The notes: generated from the sequence alone by a model not told the origin. A DNA stretch of 64,000 bases from Leptobrachium leishanense (GCA_009667805.1 CM019067.1:163915073-163979072); one strand, 5' to 3'; positions 1 through 11,400 are shown, counted from the stretch's first letter. Program-made: numbers and translations.

Positions 1-1370
1 AGAGTAGACTTGGCGACGGACACGCCAAGCCTTACTCTTTTATAGTATAGGATAAGTTAGAAAGGTCAATGCTACCTCTATCTTTCATGAGCATACAAGG
101 ACACGGGTACTGCTCAAAATCTTTGATGTCAGAAATCTTGAAAGCTTTGTGAAAACGAGTACAATCTACAATGGATATATCAATTTGGGAAAGGAGCAAA
201 GTTTGAAATTGGCAACACAACTCGTGAATGTTTACGGTAGTTTAGCCCATTTCAGAAATTGTTCTTTCACTTTAGATTGTAGGAGCTGAATATAAAGATC
301 ATTCATTAATTTTGTAATGGGAATCTCTAGCTACTTGATATGGTGTGGGTCCAAATCAAGTATGCATTTGTGAGATCTGGGAATTTAAGCTTGGTGCCCA
401 AATGGTTCTCCAGGAATATATCCCATGAATATATTCAATTTAAGGAAAATTTGAATGAGAAAAGGGGATTGTATGGTGGGAATTAACAAAGACCAATATG
501 TAATCTGAAAAGGCTGAAATTTCTGGTCTGGTGGGTCCTATTTGGGAGACAGGAATGTTGGAGAAGTTAGTCTAGAAAACAGTTAGTCTAGAAAGTAGAT
601 ATCCAGATCAGTCAGATATACAGATGCAGAATATCTGACATTGCAACATATAGTTGCAGTTGACATGTTTTCTATTTGTTTATGAGGTTACAAAGTGTCT
701 AAAACAATTCGATTTAAGAACTTTTATAAGATGTGCCCAGGATATGCTATCAAAAGATGTTTTGGACCCTTACGACTCAGAAGTTTTATTGATATGTCTT
801 TCTCCAGGAGACTGGAAAAAGGCATAACGCCAAACGTCAGGAGTCCTAAGGGTATCTAGACTGAAATGTTCTATTCAAGTTTCATTATATACATTGATAA
901 TTGGTTAATGTGGCTATATTAGGATGGATGTAATCATTGCTCTATAACTATTGTATTCAATTGTATTTTTTTATATATGCAATGAAATAGAATAAAAGAT
1001 TATCATTATATTTTCAGGTGCCCATATTGTATGTATATATTATATAGTTTATTAGACCACAATATGGGACTAGTTATATATGGAGCAAAACTAAAGAAAA
1101 GTGTTGAGTTGATTTTGGAAGGTACTAGAAAAACATAACCTTTAATAGAATGAATTAAAAAGTTCTAGAAAATACAAACAGTAACAAAATGATGCTAATT
1201 AAAAAGAAAGTCAAATAAACAAATTGGATTTTGTCAGTCCATGAATGGGTGGCGCTGAATGTAGTAGTAACTCTTGCAGAGGAAATTGATAAGTCTTGTT
1301 TAGAAACAACACTATACACCGTGCAAACACGATCAGAGGAAGCAGACACAGCAACCGAAATTCATGTTAA
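1..1370. other. Cadherin intron, no recognisable feature
   Basis: AT-rich non-coding DNA upstream of the first visible cadherin exon, so presumably intron. No protein-like reading frame, tandem array or terminal inverted repeat was recognised; short reading frames here have no family-like motifs. Confidence 0.5.
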
Positions 1371-1928
1371 CACGATTTGTAGCTATGCTGTATGATTTGC
1401 AAATGGAATTTGTTTGGTGCAAACAAACTTAGTTTGGCTTTGGGCTCCAGAAGGGGCCCATAAAGTTTTAGCCCAAGGTGCTAAAACTGTTTAAAATTAG
1501 CTAAGAAATGTCCTTTCTCGAATGTTCCCCAGCCAATAATGCACAGAGCTTCGAACTGCGGTGCTAACTGCAGTAAATCCATTTGGCTAGGAGATGGTGA
1601 CATAGTACCGGCTGGATGGAGTAGAGGTAACATCACTGCTCTGCGTGGAGAGAGCCTGTGGAGTCATGGGTTCGATCCCAACGAGCACCTCTCCAGTAAG
1701 TGTCCTTGGGCAAGACACCTAACTGTACATACTCGCCACCCAGGACATACTTGAAAATGAGATAAATCTCAATGTATCCTTCCTGGTAAAATACTTTCTC
1801 CAAAAAAAATAAATAGGTATTTACAGTAAGGAGTATATTGGAAATATTTTTTACTGTATTATTAAAAATGATGATAAAAAAATGGTTCCTGATGGTGATT
1901 TTTGGAAAAGCACTTGGTAGTGAAGGGG
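1371..1928. mobile_element. piggyBac-type MITE, split by a SINE
   Basis: The right end reads CACTTGGTAGTGAAGGGG followed by TTAA (1929-1932), the same end as the complete copy at 14098-14571. Interior blocks around 1390-1580 and 1815-1900 also align by eye with that copy. The left end is degenerate and is placed at a TTAA at 1367-1370 only tentatively. A tRNA-derived SINE interrupts it. The TTAA target and CCCCTTCACT-type terminus suggest piggyBac mobilisation, but no coding sequence is present. Confidence 0.6.
1598..1810 (+). mobile_element. tRNA-derived SINE
   Basis: The head contains a tRNA-like internal promoter: an A-box-like TGGATGGAGTAG and a clear B box GGTTCGATCC at about 1672-1681. 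A middle segment contains TGTCCTTGGGCAAGACAC, a motif I recall from fish and amphibian SINEs. The tail, about 1740-1795, matches the 3' end of the LINE at 11401-12548 over about 50 bp with two mismatches, then runs into an A-rich end. It lies inside a piggyBac-type MITE whose sequence resumes after it. It is not a functional tRNA gene because the cloverleaf is incomplete. Confidence 0.75.
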
Positions 1929-1994
1929 TTAAATAATGCAGATATACTCACACATAGTTTTTAACACTTTCTGTTTTTCTTTATATGTATTCAG

Positions 1995-2246
1995 ATAACA
2001 CCGCTCGAATTTTAACAAGAAGAAATGGTTTTAGTAGGCATGAAATAAACACATACCTTCTACCAGTAGTCATTTCTGACAATGATTACCCCATCCAAAG
2101 CAGCACAGGAACATTAACTATCAAAGTGTGTACTTGTGATGTCCAAGGGAACATGCAATCCTGTAGTGCTGAAGCCTTGCTTTTACCTGCTGGACTCAGC
2201 ACTGGTGCTTTAATAGCGATCCTCCTCTGCATCATCATACTATTAC
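1995..2246 (+). CDS. Type II classical cadherin, penultimate exon (membrane-proximal ectodomain and transmembrane helix)
   Basis: This 252-bp internal exon encodes the end of ectodomain EC5 and most of the membrane helix of a calcium-dependent cell-cell adhesion protein. The translation starts [12 protein letters not shown], continues through [19 protein letters not shown], shows the conserved cysteine cluster [13 protein letters not shown], and enters a hydrophobic helix [15 protein letters not shown] pyrimidine-rich acceptor ending TTCAG precedes base 1995 and the donor GTGAGT follows base 2246. The exon starts inside an Asp codon and ends after the first base of a Leu codon; the next exon supplies the remaining TT, so the phases agree. 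The sequence fits the CDH6/CDH9/CDH10 group, and I lean to CDH9 or CDH10, but one exon does not settle the paralogue. Earlier exons lie upstream of the window. Confidence 0.95.
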
Positions 2247-2950
2247 GTGAGTATACTTTTATTTGAATGAGATTATTATTAATTAAAATATATTATCCAT
2301 TTCACATGTGTTGTTTTAAATTAAGATTTTTTATTACATTCACAAAAGTGTTATACATCAGATTTGTTTGAATTAGCTTGAATATTTTTTTCTTCGTGAG
2401 TATTGGTTTTTCATATTTTTTTGTAGTCACTTTAATGGCCATAAGGGCTTCGAACATATGATATTTTTTGACTCACATAGAGTAATTTTCAGCTCTCACA
2501 AGCGAAAAAATAACCCTGTGGGGAAAACCTCTGAGGAACCATGGCAATGAAGAATTGCCCTCCCTATGGGTAGTAAGAGATTCATATCTCCTTTATTCAA
2601 TTTGAATCCATTAAGATATATAAATAAAGTGGTCCTGAGGGGCATTATACATTTATCTATTCAGTTTTGTGGGTTTTGATAAATATATTTTTTCCTATTT
2701 ATAGTCCTCACAAATTTTTAATAGCAATACATCTAAAAGATCTTTTACAAATAACAGGTTAAAAACATTTTGAAAGGTGAAAGCGTCAATAATATATTAG
2801 AATTAATAAAAAGAGCTTGGCTCTTTATGTACAGTTACCCAGCCAAAACACAAATATGTATGCCAACAAGGGCTATTAAGACTGTTGGCAGAGTTTATGT
2901 AAAATAATTGATTAGGAAGTAGTAACATACAATAGCTCATATTTTATTGT

Positions 2951-2956
<6 letters not shown>

Positions 2957-2986
<30 letters not shown>
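2957..2986. repeat. (TA)n microsatellite
   Basis: About fifteen consecutive TA dinucleotides followed by ACAC. Confidence 0.9.
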
Positions 2987-2989
<3 letters not shown>

Positions 2990-3693
2990 ATGTATATATA
3001 TTTTTTTAATTCAAACTGAAAATGACATTGAAGTCAAGATATGAAACCAGCAACCAAGAGGTCTTAAATTGAGAAAAAAACCAGAATATTAGATTTGAGG
3101 ATGCACTTACTTAAAATGTGGTAACGTCAGTAACACAAAGAACCCATCAACGGCTAATGTACAGAAGAAATAGGGCCCAGGGCACACGACAGTAAAAGTT
3201 CTATGGCAAACGTATAAAAGGAAATCCAAAGTGCATATTCAAAGCACAATTTCAAGCTCAGTTCAGGTCACATGGGTTCCCGGTTAATAAAAAAGAGCAA
3301 AGACAGAAATAGAAAGAATTATCAGTAAAAATCTACAAATGGTTGCAGGCATCGTCTGAACAGTTCTATAGGTGAAAGAGACAGCTAGGAGACATATGTC
3401 TAGATTCATTATACTTTTTTCATCAAGAATTCAGATATTAACTTTCTCAAAGTCACAGAAAATGTATGATTGACAGTAAACTGAAGCCATGCGTTACATT
3501 AAATTTGTAAATATTTTAATACACACATACACACAGTATATATAAATTATTTGGAATAAAGTAATACATTCAAACTAAAACCTGATTATAGATTTCACAG
3601 CATAAAGGAGGGACTCAATGTTGATTCTGTTGTTCTTTTTTATGCTTTACCATAACTTTGAGTTAATCTTAGTGTTGTCAATATATACTTTTC

Positions 3694-4330
3694 TAGACAT
3701 GTGCACAATGAAAAAATGTGTTGTGTTTCGGATCGTTTCGTTCTGTTTTTCAATTTGTTTCGGTGCATTGATTCTTTAGTTCAGACGATCAGTAATTTGT
3801 ATTTCAGATTGATTCGTTATTTCATTTTTATTGGTAATTTGTTTTTCGGATCAATTCGTATTTCGTTATTAGTTTTTTGTGTTTCACTTTCATTAGTTGT
3901 TTCGGAATGTGAAACAAATTAATTATTTACTTAGATTAGGGTAAAAAAAGAAAAAAGATACCTAAACCTATTCAGTACCAAGAACAGCAGCTATTCTAGG
4001 TGCTGAAACCTATTCAGCACCTTGGGTAGCAGCTCTGTGGGGGTTCCATAGCCCCATGTGGCTGCTGTCCTTGGTACTGAATAGGTTTCAGCACCAAAAA
4101 TAGCTGCTGCCCTTGGTACTGAATAGGTTTCAGCACTGTAGACAGCCCCCACCAAATGCAGCCAGACTGAAGGAAAGAAAAAAAACGCTGTGTTCGGCAA
4201 AGAAAAGAAGCCTTGTTGTTTTAAAATAAAGTAGGAATCCACAAATTTTAACCAAAAAATCCCCAAAAATGCCTAAAAAAATCATGAAAAAAGACTTTTG
4301 CTGCAAGTGAAAAGAATCAATGGTTGATTA
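3694..4330. mobile_element. hAT-like MITE with TAGACATGTGCA end, right end not found
   Basis: The left end TAGACATGTGCA is the reverse complement of the ends at 28046-28057 and 40691-40702. It is followed by a TTCG/TTTCG-rich stretch (3720-3900), an inverted-repeat segment and, at 4190-4310, the AAAATCC...TTTTGCTGCAAGTG block also present at 40010-40470. No matching right end was seen before the satellite array, so the element is probably truncated. The hAT assignment rests on similarity to elements with 8-bp duplications. Confidence 0.5.
3985..4140. repeat. Short inverted and direct repeats within the MITE
   Basis: The words CCTATTCAGTACC and GGTACTGAATAGG alternate in both orientations with GGTTTCAGCAC, giving four or five mutually complementary segments able to form a cruciform. 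Confidence 0.7.
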
Positions 4331-5321
4331 AATCTATATGTAGGAAAACAGAAGTCCTGTCTGACTGACTGACTCATCAATGCCCAGCTGAAACAGTTTA
4401 ACCTAGGAATGTGAAATTTTTAACGTATTTTATTTTTATGACATAGACACCCACTAAAGAAGGATTTGGGGGAATTCTGGCCCTAAGAGTGTGAAAAACA
4501 GGGTTGAATATTTTCAACAGGATACCTATCTCTTAAAAACCGCAGTCGTTATAGGCATGAAAGTTGGTATTTACAATCATCTTGAAAAATAAAAAACACG
4601 TTTTGCCATTTTACAAAAATCCAAGTGGGGGGGGGGTGAGAAAAGGGGGTTGAATATTTTAAATAGGATACCTATATCAATAAAACAGAATTTGTTACAC
4701 GTGTGAAAATTGGTATTTGTATTCATCATGAAAAATAAAAAACACATATTTTACAATTTTCCATAAAAAACAGGTTGAATACTTTTATCAGTATACCCAC
4801 ATTTCAAAAGCCAAAGATGTTACAGTGTGAAATTTGGTATTTACAGTCTTCATGAAAAACCCAAACATGTGTTTTACCATTTTCCAAAAATTCAGTTAAG
4901 GGAGGGGAAGAAAAAGGGGTGTGAATACTTTTATCAGTATACCTATATTTCAAAAACCAAAGATGTTACAGGAGTGAAGATTGTTATTACAAATTCAAAC
5001 TTCTTGAAAAATAAAAAAACATGTGTTCTACTATTTCCTAAAGATCAAAGTAAGAGGGAGTGAAAAAAGGTGTGTGAATACTTTTATCAGTATACCTATA
5101 TTTCAAGAACCAAAGTTGTTACAAGTGTGAAATTTTTTATTTACAAACTTCTATAAAAATAAAAAAAAACATGTTTACTGTTTTCCAAAAATCCAAGTAG
5201 GGCGTGAAAAAAGGGGGGCGAAATAAATGTAAACAGGATATCTATATCTCAAAATCAGAAGATGTTACAGACGTGAAAAATTGGTATGTAGATTCTTCAT
5301 GAAACATAAAAAACACACATA

Positions 5322-6500
5322 CACTATATTGCCAAAAGTATTCGCTCACGTGCCTTGACTCGCATATGAATTTAAGTGACATCCCATTCCTAATCCATAG
5401 GGTTCAATATGACGTCGGTCCACCCTTTGCAGCTATAACAGCTTCAACTCTTCTGAGAAGGCTGTCCACAAGGTTTAGGAGTGTGTTTATGGGAATTTTT
5501 GACCATTCTTCCAGAAGCGCATTTGTGAGGTCACACACTGATGTTGGACGAGAAGGCCTGGCTCTCAGTCTCCGCTCTAATTAATCCCAAAGGATTCTGT
5601 CATCCGTGTCTTTATGGACCTTGCTTTGTGCACTGGTGCACAGTCATGTTGGAAGAGGAATGGGCTAGCTCCAAACGGTTTCCACAAAGTTGGGAGCATG
5701 GAATTGTCCAAAATGTCTCGGTGTGCTGAAGCATTCAGAGTTCTTTTCACTGGAACTAAGGGGCCAGTCCAGTTCCTGAAAAACAACCCCCCAACATAAT
5801 CCCCCAACCAAAATTTACACTTGGCACAATGCAGTCAGACAAGTACTGTTCTCCTGGCAACCGCCAAACCATCCATCAGATTGCCAGATGGAGAAGCGTG
5901 ATTCGTCACTCAGAGAACGCGTCTCCACTGCTCTAGAGTCCAGTGGCAGCGTGCTTTACACCACTGTATCTGACGCTTTGCATTGCACTTGGTGATGTAT
6001 AGGCTTGGATGAAGCTGCTCGGCCATGGAAACCCATTCCATGAAGCTCTCTGCGCACTGTTCTTGAGCTAATCTGAAGGCCACATGAAATTTGGAGGTCT
6101 GTAGTGATTGACTCTGCAGAAAATTGGCGACCTCTTTGCACTATGCGCCTCAGCATCTGCTGACCTTGCTCCGTCAGTTTACGTGGCCTACCACTTTGTG
6201 GCTGAGTTGCTTTCATTCCCAAACACTTCCACGTTCTTATAATACAGCTGACAGTTGACTGTGGAATATTTAGGAGCGAGGAAATTTTACGACTGGATTT
6301 GTTGCACAGGTGGCATCCTATCACAGTTCTACCCTGGAATTCACTGAGCTCCTGAGAGAGACCCATTCTTTCACAAATGTTTGTAAAAACAGTCTGCGTG
6401 CCTAGGTGCTTGATTTTATACACCTGTGGCCATGGAAGTGATTGGAATACCTGATTCTGATTATTTGGATGGGTGAGCGAATACTTTTGGCAATATAGTG
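5322..6500 (-). mobile_element. Tc1-like transposon A
   Basis: Terminal repeats start CACTATATTGCCAAAAGTAT on the left and appear in reverse complement on the right, each flanked by the TA target (5320-5321 and 6501-6502). Removing the element and one TA rejoins a normal satellite unit, so the insertion post-dates that array. At about 1.18 kb it is shorter than a full Tc1 (about 1.6 kb). An internal deletion is visible near 5585, where the expected middle of the transposase is missing. Confidence 0.93.
5590..6366 (-). pseudogene. Tc1-like transposase, broken
   Basis: Reading on the - strand from an ATG at 6366, the N-terminal DNA-binding half is readable: an HTH region with SSLLNIPQSTVSCIIRTWK, then the GRPRKLTEQ linker motif typical of Tc1 transposases, then the second HTH. 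The frame ends near 5956. Downstream pieces in other frames resemble the catalytic core, but an internal deletion and frameshifts remove the continuous DDE domain. The family cuts and pastes DNA at TA sites in the nucleus; this copy cannot encode an active enzyme. Confidence 0.88.
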
Positions 6501-7148
6501 TATATTTGCCATTTTCCAAAAATCCAGTAGGATGAGTAAAAAAGGGGTGAATACTTTTATCAGTATACCTATATTTCATAAACCAAAGATGTTACAAGCA
6601 TAAAAAGTTATTTAATATCTTCTTGAAAAAAAACAAAAAAACAAGTGTTCTACAGTTTTCCAAAAATCCAAGTAAAGGGGAGTGAAAAAAATGGATGTTG
6701 AATACTTTTATCAGTATACCTATATTTCAAAAACCTAAGAAGTTACAGACGTGAAAATTGACATTTAAAATCTTCATGAAAAAAAACAAAAAAAACGGGT
6801 TTTACCATTTTCCAGAAATCCAAGTAGGGGGTGAATACTTTTAAACAGGATACCTATATCTCAAAAACAGAAGACGTTACAGACGTGAAAATTGGTATGT
6901 AGATTCTTCGTGAGAAATAAAACCAATGTATTTTACTATTTTCCAAAAATCCAGTGGTGGGGAGTGAAAAGGGGGGGGGGAAATACTTTTATCGGTATAC
7001 CTATATTTCATAAACCAAAGATGTTACAGGCGTGAAAATTGGTATTTACAATCCTCTTGAAGCATAAAAAAAATGTGTTTTACCATTTTCCAAAAATGCA
7101 AGCAGGGGGGGTGAAAATTTTAATCAGGATATCTATATCTAAAAAATG

Positions 7149-7349
7149 CAGCAGAAAGAAACTCCAAAAACCCTTGTATTAAATTAAAAGTGGATTTATT
7201 CCAGCACCAACAAGGACAACGTTTCTACCAGAACTGGTCTTTGTCAAGACTTGACAAAGACCAGTTCTGGTCGAAACGTCGTCCTTGTTGATGCTGGAAT
7301 AAATCCATTTTTGATTTAATACAAGGGTTTTTGGAGTTTCTTTATGCTG
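7149..7349. repeat. Perfectly centred foldback repeat (head-to-head pair) with GAAACGTCG motif
   Basis: Two near-identical ~100-bp arms are arranged as an inverted repeat centred at base 7249, with no spacer beyond one base. Reading outward, each arm gives CTTGACAAAG, a 6-bp stem around GACCAG/CTGGTC, GAAACGTCG, then GGAATAAATCC with a poly(A)-type signal. Arms differ at only a few positions. The same organisation occurs at 28561-28764, and a single arm-like copy at 26392-26700. The class is uncertain: a palindromic MITE or a small retroelement are both possible. Confidence 0.85.
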
Positions 7350-7744
7350 TCTTGAAGTTGGAGTCGCTGAGCAAGGATTTCCACCCTCCTGCCCACTATC
7401 GTTTGCATATATATCAAAAATGGAAGATTAATACACAGGTTAATACACTGTATCAGCAGATCAGAGGGATACTGTTACTGCACACAGAATGGAGTGTCTA
7501 TGCAGCTCCTCTAAGAGCCAGGCCTCACACACACCTTCAATGCTTCAACATGGGAGAACCTGTGATATTATTGCAGAACCTCAACCCTCCTAAGTTCTGT
7601 AATGGCACCAGATTGCAAGTAAAAGCACTCCACAGAAATGTGATTGAGGCTACAGTGCTAACCGGTTCTGGACAGAGGAGTCGGTGTTCATACCACAAAT
7701 ACCTCTTATACCTTCAGAATTTCCTTTTCAATTCAAAAGACTTA

Positions 7745-9391
7745 CAGTCAGGTCCAGGAATATTGGGACATCGATACAATTCTAACATCTTTGACTCTAT
7801 ACACCACCACAACGGAGTTGGAATGAAACAAACACAGTGTGCTTTAACTGCAGACTGTCAGCTTTAATTTGAGGGTATGTACATCCAACTCAGGTGAACG
7901 GTGTAGGACTTACAGCAGTTTGCACATGTGCCTCCCACTTGTTAAGGGACCAAAAGTAATGGGACAATTGGCTTCTCAGCTGTTCCATGGCCAGGTGTGT
8001 GATATTCCCTCATTACCCCAATTACAATGTGCAGATAAAAGGCCCAGAGTTAATTTCAAGTGTGCTATTTGCATTTGGAATCTGTTGCTGTCAACTCTCA
8101 AGATGAGATCCAAAGAGCTGTCACTATAAGTGAAGCAAGCCATCATTAGGCTGAAGAAACAAAACAAACCCATCAGAGAGATAGCAAGAACATTAGGCGT
8201 GGCCAAAACAACTGTTTGGAGCATTCTCAAAAAGAAGGAATGCACCGTGAGCTCAGCAACACCAAAAGACCCGGGAGACCACGAAAACAACTGTGGTGGA
8301 TGACCGAAGAATTCTTTCCCTGGTGAAGAAAACACCCTTCACAACAGTTGGCCAGATCAAGAACACTCTCCAGGAGGTAGGTGTATGTGTGTCAAAGTCA
8401 ACAATCAAGAGAAGACTTCACCAGAGTGAATACAGAGGGTTCACCACAAGATGTAAAAAATTGGTGAGCCTCAAAAACAGGACGGCCAGATTAGAGTTTG
8501 CCAAACAACACCTAACAAAACCTTCACAGTTCTGGAACAAGATCCTATGGACAGATGAGACCAAGATCAACTTGTACCAGAGTGATAGGAAGAGAAGAGT
8601 ATGGAGAAGGAAAGAAACTGCTTGTGATCCTAAGCATACCACCTCATCAGTGAAGCATGGTGGTGGTAGTGTCATGGCGTGAGCATGTATGGCTGCCAAT
8701 GGAACTGGTTCTCTTGTATTTATTGATGATGTGACTGCTTACAAAAGCAGCAGGATGAATTCTGAAGTGTTTCGGGCAATATTATCTGCTCACATTCAGC
8801 CAAATGCTGCAGAACTCATTGGACGGAGCTTCACAGTGCAGATGTACAATGACTCAAAGCACACTGCAAAAGCAACCAAAGAGTTTTTGAAGGGACAGAA
8901 GTGGAATGTTATGCAATGGCCAAGTCAATCACCTGACCTGAATCCCATTGAGCATGCATTTCACTTGCTGAAGACAAAACTGAAGGGAAAATGCCTCAAG
9001 AACAAGCAGGAACTGAAGACAGTTGCAGTAGAGGCCTGGCAGAGCATCACCAGGGATGAAACTCAGCGTCTGGTGATGTCTATGCATTCCAGACTTCAGG
9101 CTGTGATTGACTGCAAAGGATTTGCAACCAAGTATTAAGAAGGGAAAGTTTGATTTATGATTATTATTCTGTCCCATTACTTTTGGTCCCTTAATAAGTG
9201 GGAGGCACATCTGCAAACTGCTGTAAGTCCTACACCGTTCACCTGAGTTGGATGTACATACCCTCAAATTAAAGCTGACAGTCTGCAGTTAAAGCACATT
9301 GTGTTTGTTTCATTCCAACTCCATTGTGGTGGTGTATAGAGCCAAAGATGTTAGAATTGTGTCGATGTCCCAATATTTCTGGACCTTACTG
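7745..9391 (+). mobile_element. Tc1-like transposon B, full length
   Basis: About 1.65 kb, bounded by CAGTCAGGTCCAGGAATATT on the left and its imperfect reverse complement on the right, each next to TA (7743-7744 and 9392-9393). Long sub-terminal inverted repeats include the GGACCAAAAGTAATGGGACA block near 7950 and its counterpart near 9175. It interrupts the Helitron helicase. From memory it belongs to a Tc1 family found widely in fish and frogs. Confidence 0.95.
8103..9138 (+). pseudogene. Tc1-like transposase, near full length with stops and frameshifts
   Basis: From ATG 8103 the protein starts MRSKELSL, then an in-frame TAA replaces the next codon. Two one-base losses near 8248 and 8283 shift the frame. 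The rest is one frame from 8293 to 9138 apart from a TGA at 8680-8682, where Trp is expected. Visible parts: HTH with IREIARTLGVAKTTVWSIL, GRPRK linker, WTDETKINLY (first catalytic Asp), NDSKHTAK where the family has DNDPKHT, and SPDLNPIEHAFHLLK with the catalytic Glu. The protein ends GFATKY. Length is about 340 codons, as usual for Tc1. The stops and the altered second motif make activity unlikely. Confidence 0.93.
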
Positions 9392-9605
9392 TAAGTTCAC
9401 CAAAAAGGTTTGTTTTGCGATGATCATCAGCAAGTCTCAGGAGCAGACTTTGAAGGTAGCGGGGATTGACCTAAGAGAAGTCTGCTTCTCACATGGGCAG
9501 TGTTACGTTGCCTGTTCCAGAGTGAGCTCACCTAACTCTATGGTGATCCAAGCACCTGAAAGAAGAACCCCTAATGTAGTTTACAAAGAGGCACTCAAAT
9601 CATTT

Positions 9606-9959
9606 TTTTTTATCTATGTTCCATATGCTAAAAAAAATATATTTTTTTTGTTGTCTGTCTCATTGTCTGTATTTACAACACAAAAAGAAAATTCATGGAC
9701 GCATATGAATGAAACAACTTTGTTTTGTAGCCAATATGTCCTGCTAAACCTCTGCAACATTACTTATTAGAGAGAGAAAAAAAAAGAAGAGATTGTATGC
9801 TGAACATTAGCATTCAGTTTATAATAAATTTTATTAATTGCCCATTGGCATCCAAAAACACAAAACTAAACGATTAAAAACACATAAAAAGAGAATGAAG
9901 AAATGGCAATTGCAGGAGTAATTAGTCAGCCTTCAGTTAATACACTGAGTAGTGAGATT
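9606..9959. other. AT-rich spacer after the helicase relic
   Basis: No further helicase similarity, no clear Helitron 3' hairpin and no CTAG terminus were seen, so the Helitron end is not defined. Confidence 0.5.
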
Positions 9960-10833
9960 CAGGGTTATTCAAAGAGAATCGAAAAGTCACCGCATGTTCG
10001 GTGACTTTTCGTTCTCTTCAATTCGGGCCGATTCGGCAATCCCATTTCGGCAACCCTGCGGTGTATTCAGCAAGCACCACAGGACCGTCGAAGCGCAGGG
10101 AAAAGCTGCCGCTAACCCGAGAAAATGTCACCGCAAAAACCCGGCAAATGCACGCCGAAACCAGCAAAAACATCTGGATTAACCCGCCGAAGACGCCGGA
10201 AAAACCCGAGCAGGAGCCAAATCACACGCAGCGAAGCCGCAGGAAAAACCCGACACCGCAGACGAGTGAAGTGAATAAATTAGCAAAACAGTTTGCATGA
10301 ATGTTTGAAAAGTAAAACGCTGTTTGCAAAGAAACTACTGAGCGAAAATGTCTGAAATTTCCATATGAGGTCCAGGGAATGATAATAAAAAGGGCTGTTA
10401 CAGAAAAAATAAGTAAACTTAAAAAAAAAATCCAGAAAAATGCTTAAAATTTCCTAAAAAATCTATAAATAAAGAGACTCTTTACTGCAGAATTTTATAA
10501 TGAACGGTTTATTAGATATTGAATTAAAACGGGAATATTTTTAACATTGAAGCCTATGGGATTTTCCTGAATAAACCTGCCGAATTAAACCACCGAATGG
10601 CAGGGGATTTCGGGAACCTTTCAGTGCTGGTTTGTGTTCTCTGAATAGCCGAAGCAGTGCTTTTTTATGGGGATTTCACTGCCCTCGAACAGGCACCGAA
10701 CAGGCACCGTATGTGCAGGCAATTCGCCAGGATTTGGCGTATTGCCTGCTCTCTGGATAGCCGAATGGCCAAGAAAGGTAACCGAACGCTGATTACCTTT
10801 CTCCAGCCATTCGGATCTCTTTGAATAACCCTG
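9960..10833 (+). mobile_element. CAGGGTTATTCAAAGAGA MITE, copy 1
   Basis: Bounded by CAGGGTTATTCAAAGAGA and its reverse complement. Long sub-terminal inverted segments include GTCACCGCATGTTCGGTGAC at about 9987. The interior holds a ~130-bp core (10439-10567) with AATAAAGAGACTCTTTACTG, AACGGTTTATTAGATATTG and TTGAAGCCTATGGGAT. The family has two more full copies here, at 16760-17627 and 34502-35397, and a fragment at 59760-60357. No coding potential. The flanking target duplication is not convincing, so the superfamily is unassigned. Confidence 0.85.
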
Positions 10834-11400
10834 ATAATATACACACTCACAGGGCGAGGTGTTTATAAAGCCAGTATTGAAGAAAGTCCAATATAGAGGG
10901 TTTGGGGGGCTGAGTCAAACAAATAAGCAATTTACAGTATATACCCCAAAAATCCACAAGTGGCCAAATTCGAGAAATAAAGACAGCAAAAGCTGTTCCA
11001 CACCTGAATTATGCCTAATTACCGATGTACGACAGTAAGTTGCCAAATTGATATCCTGCTTATGAGGATTTGTAGTAATTACAGTGAGATTATTAACAAT
11101 GCAGCTTTAAAAAAAATCCAAATAGAAAATAAAAAATAATATCTGCATCTGTCATAAAGTTAATCAGGAGCTGTCACTTACCCAGAAATCATAGTACTAT
11201 GCATAAAAACTACCCATAACTCATATTACTAACAGGTGTGACTCATTTGATGCTTTGTTTTCTATAAACCAAGAATAAAGATTTGAATGATGTCATAGCT
11301 CTGTTCAGCCAAGGCGAAAATAGGGCAAGCAATTATAATTGCATTGTATCTTCCCTCCTGCAAACTCCTAGTTCCTCTTTTGAGTTCTCCTATACATCAT
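10834..11400. other. Intronic stretch, no recognisable feature
   Basis: AT-rich DNA without reading frames of family type or inverted termini that I could pair. Confidence 0.5.

Larger units (their letters stand above)
4360..7145. repeat. ~150-bp satellite-like array, interrupted by a Tc1 element
   Basis: Units carry GTATACCTATATTTC, then CCAAAGATGTTACAG, GTGAAAATTGGTATTTA, a CATGAAAAATAAAAAACA stretch, CATTTTCCAAAAATCC and a G-rich tract. Unit starts are visible near 4522, 4669, 4792, 4936, 5089, 5238, 6563, 6714, 6848, 6994 and 7125, about eleven copies. A lead-in at 4360-4440 contains TGACTGACTGACTCATCAA followed by CCTAGGAATGTGAAATTT. I associate that lead-in and unit type with Helitron non-coding regions from memory. 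A helicase fragment lies immediately downstream, which supports the association without proving it. Confidence 0.8.
7420..9605 (+). pseudogene. Helitron helicase C-terminal part, split by a Tc1 element
   Basis: The piece before the Tc1 insertion reads GEPVILLQNLNPPKFCNGTR and ALHRNVIEATVLTG, then after a frameshift near 7672 a PQIPLIPSEFPFQFKRL segment. The piece after it (9394-9605) reads FAMIISKSQEQTLKVAGIDL, HGQCYVACSRVSSP and VVYKEAL, the last helicase motifs of the PIF1-like domain in RepHel proteins. Removing 7745-9391 and one TA puts the two pieces in one frame. RepHel drives rolling-circle transposition. No Rep endonuclease domain was recognised and the frame is broken, so this is a relic. 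Confidence 0.88.

Noticed and set aside
1598..1700. Possible tRNA gene
   Set aside because: A and B boxes are present but the cloverleaf arms do not form, and the unit continues into a SINE body and LINE-like tail.
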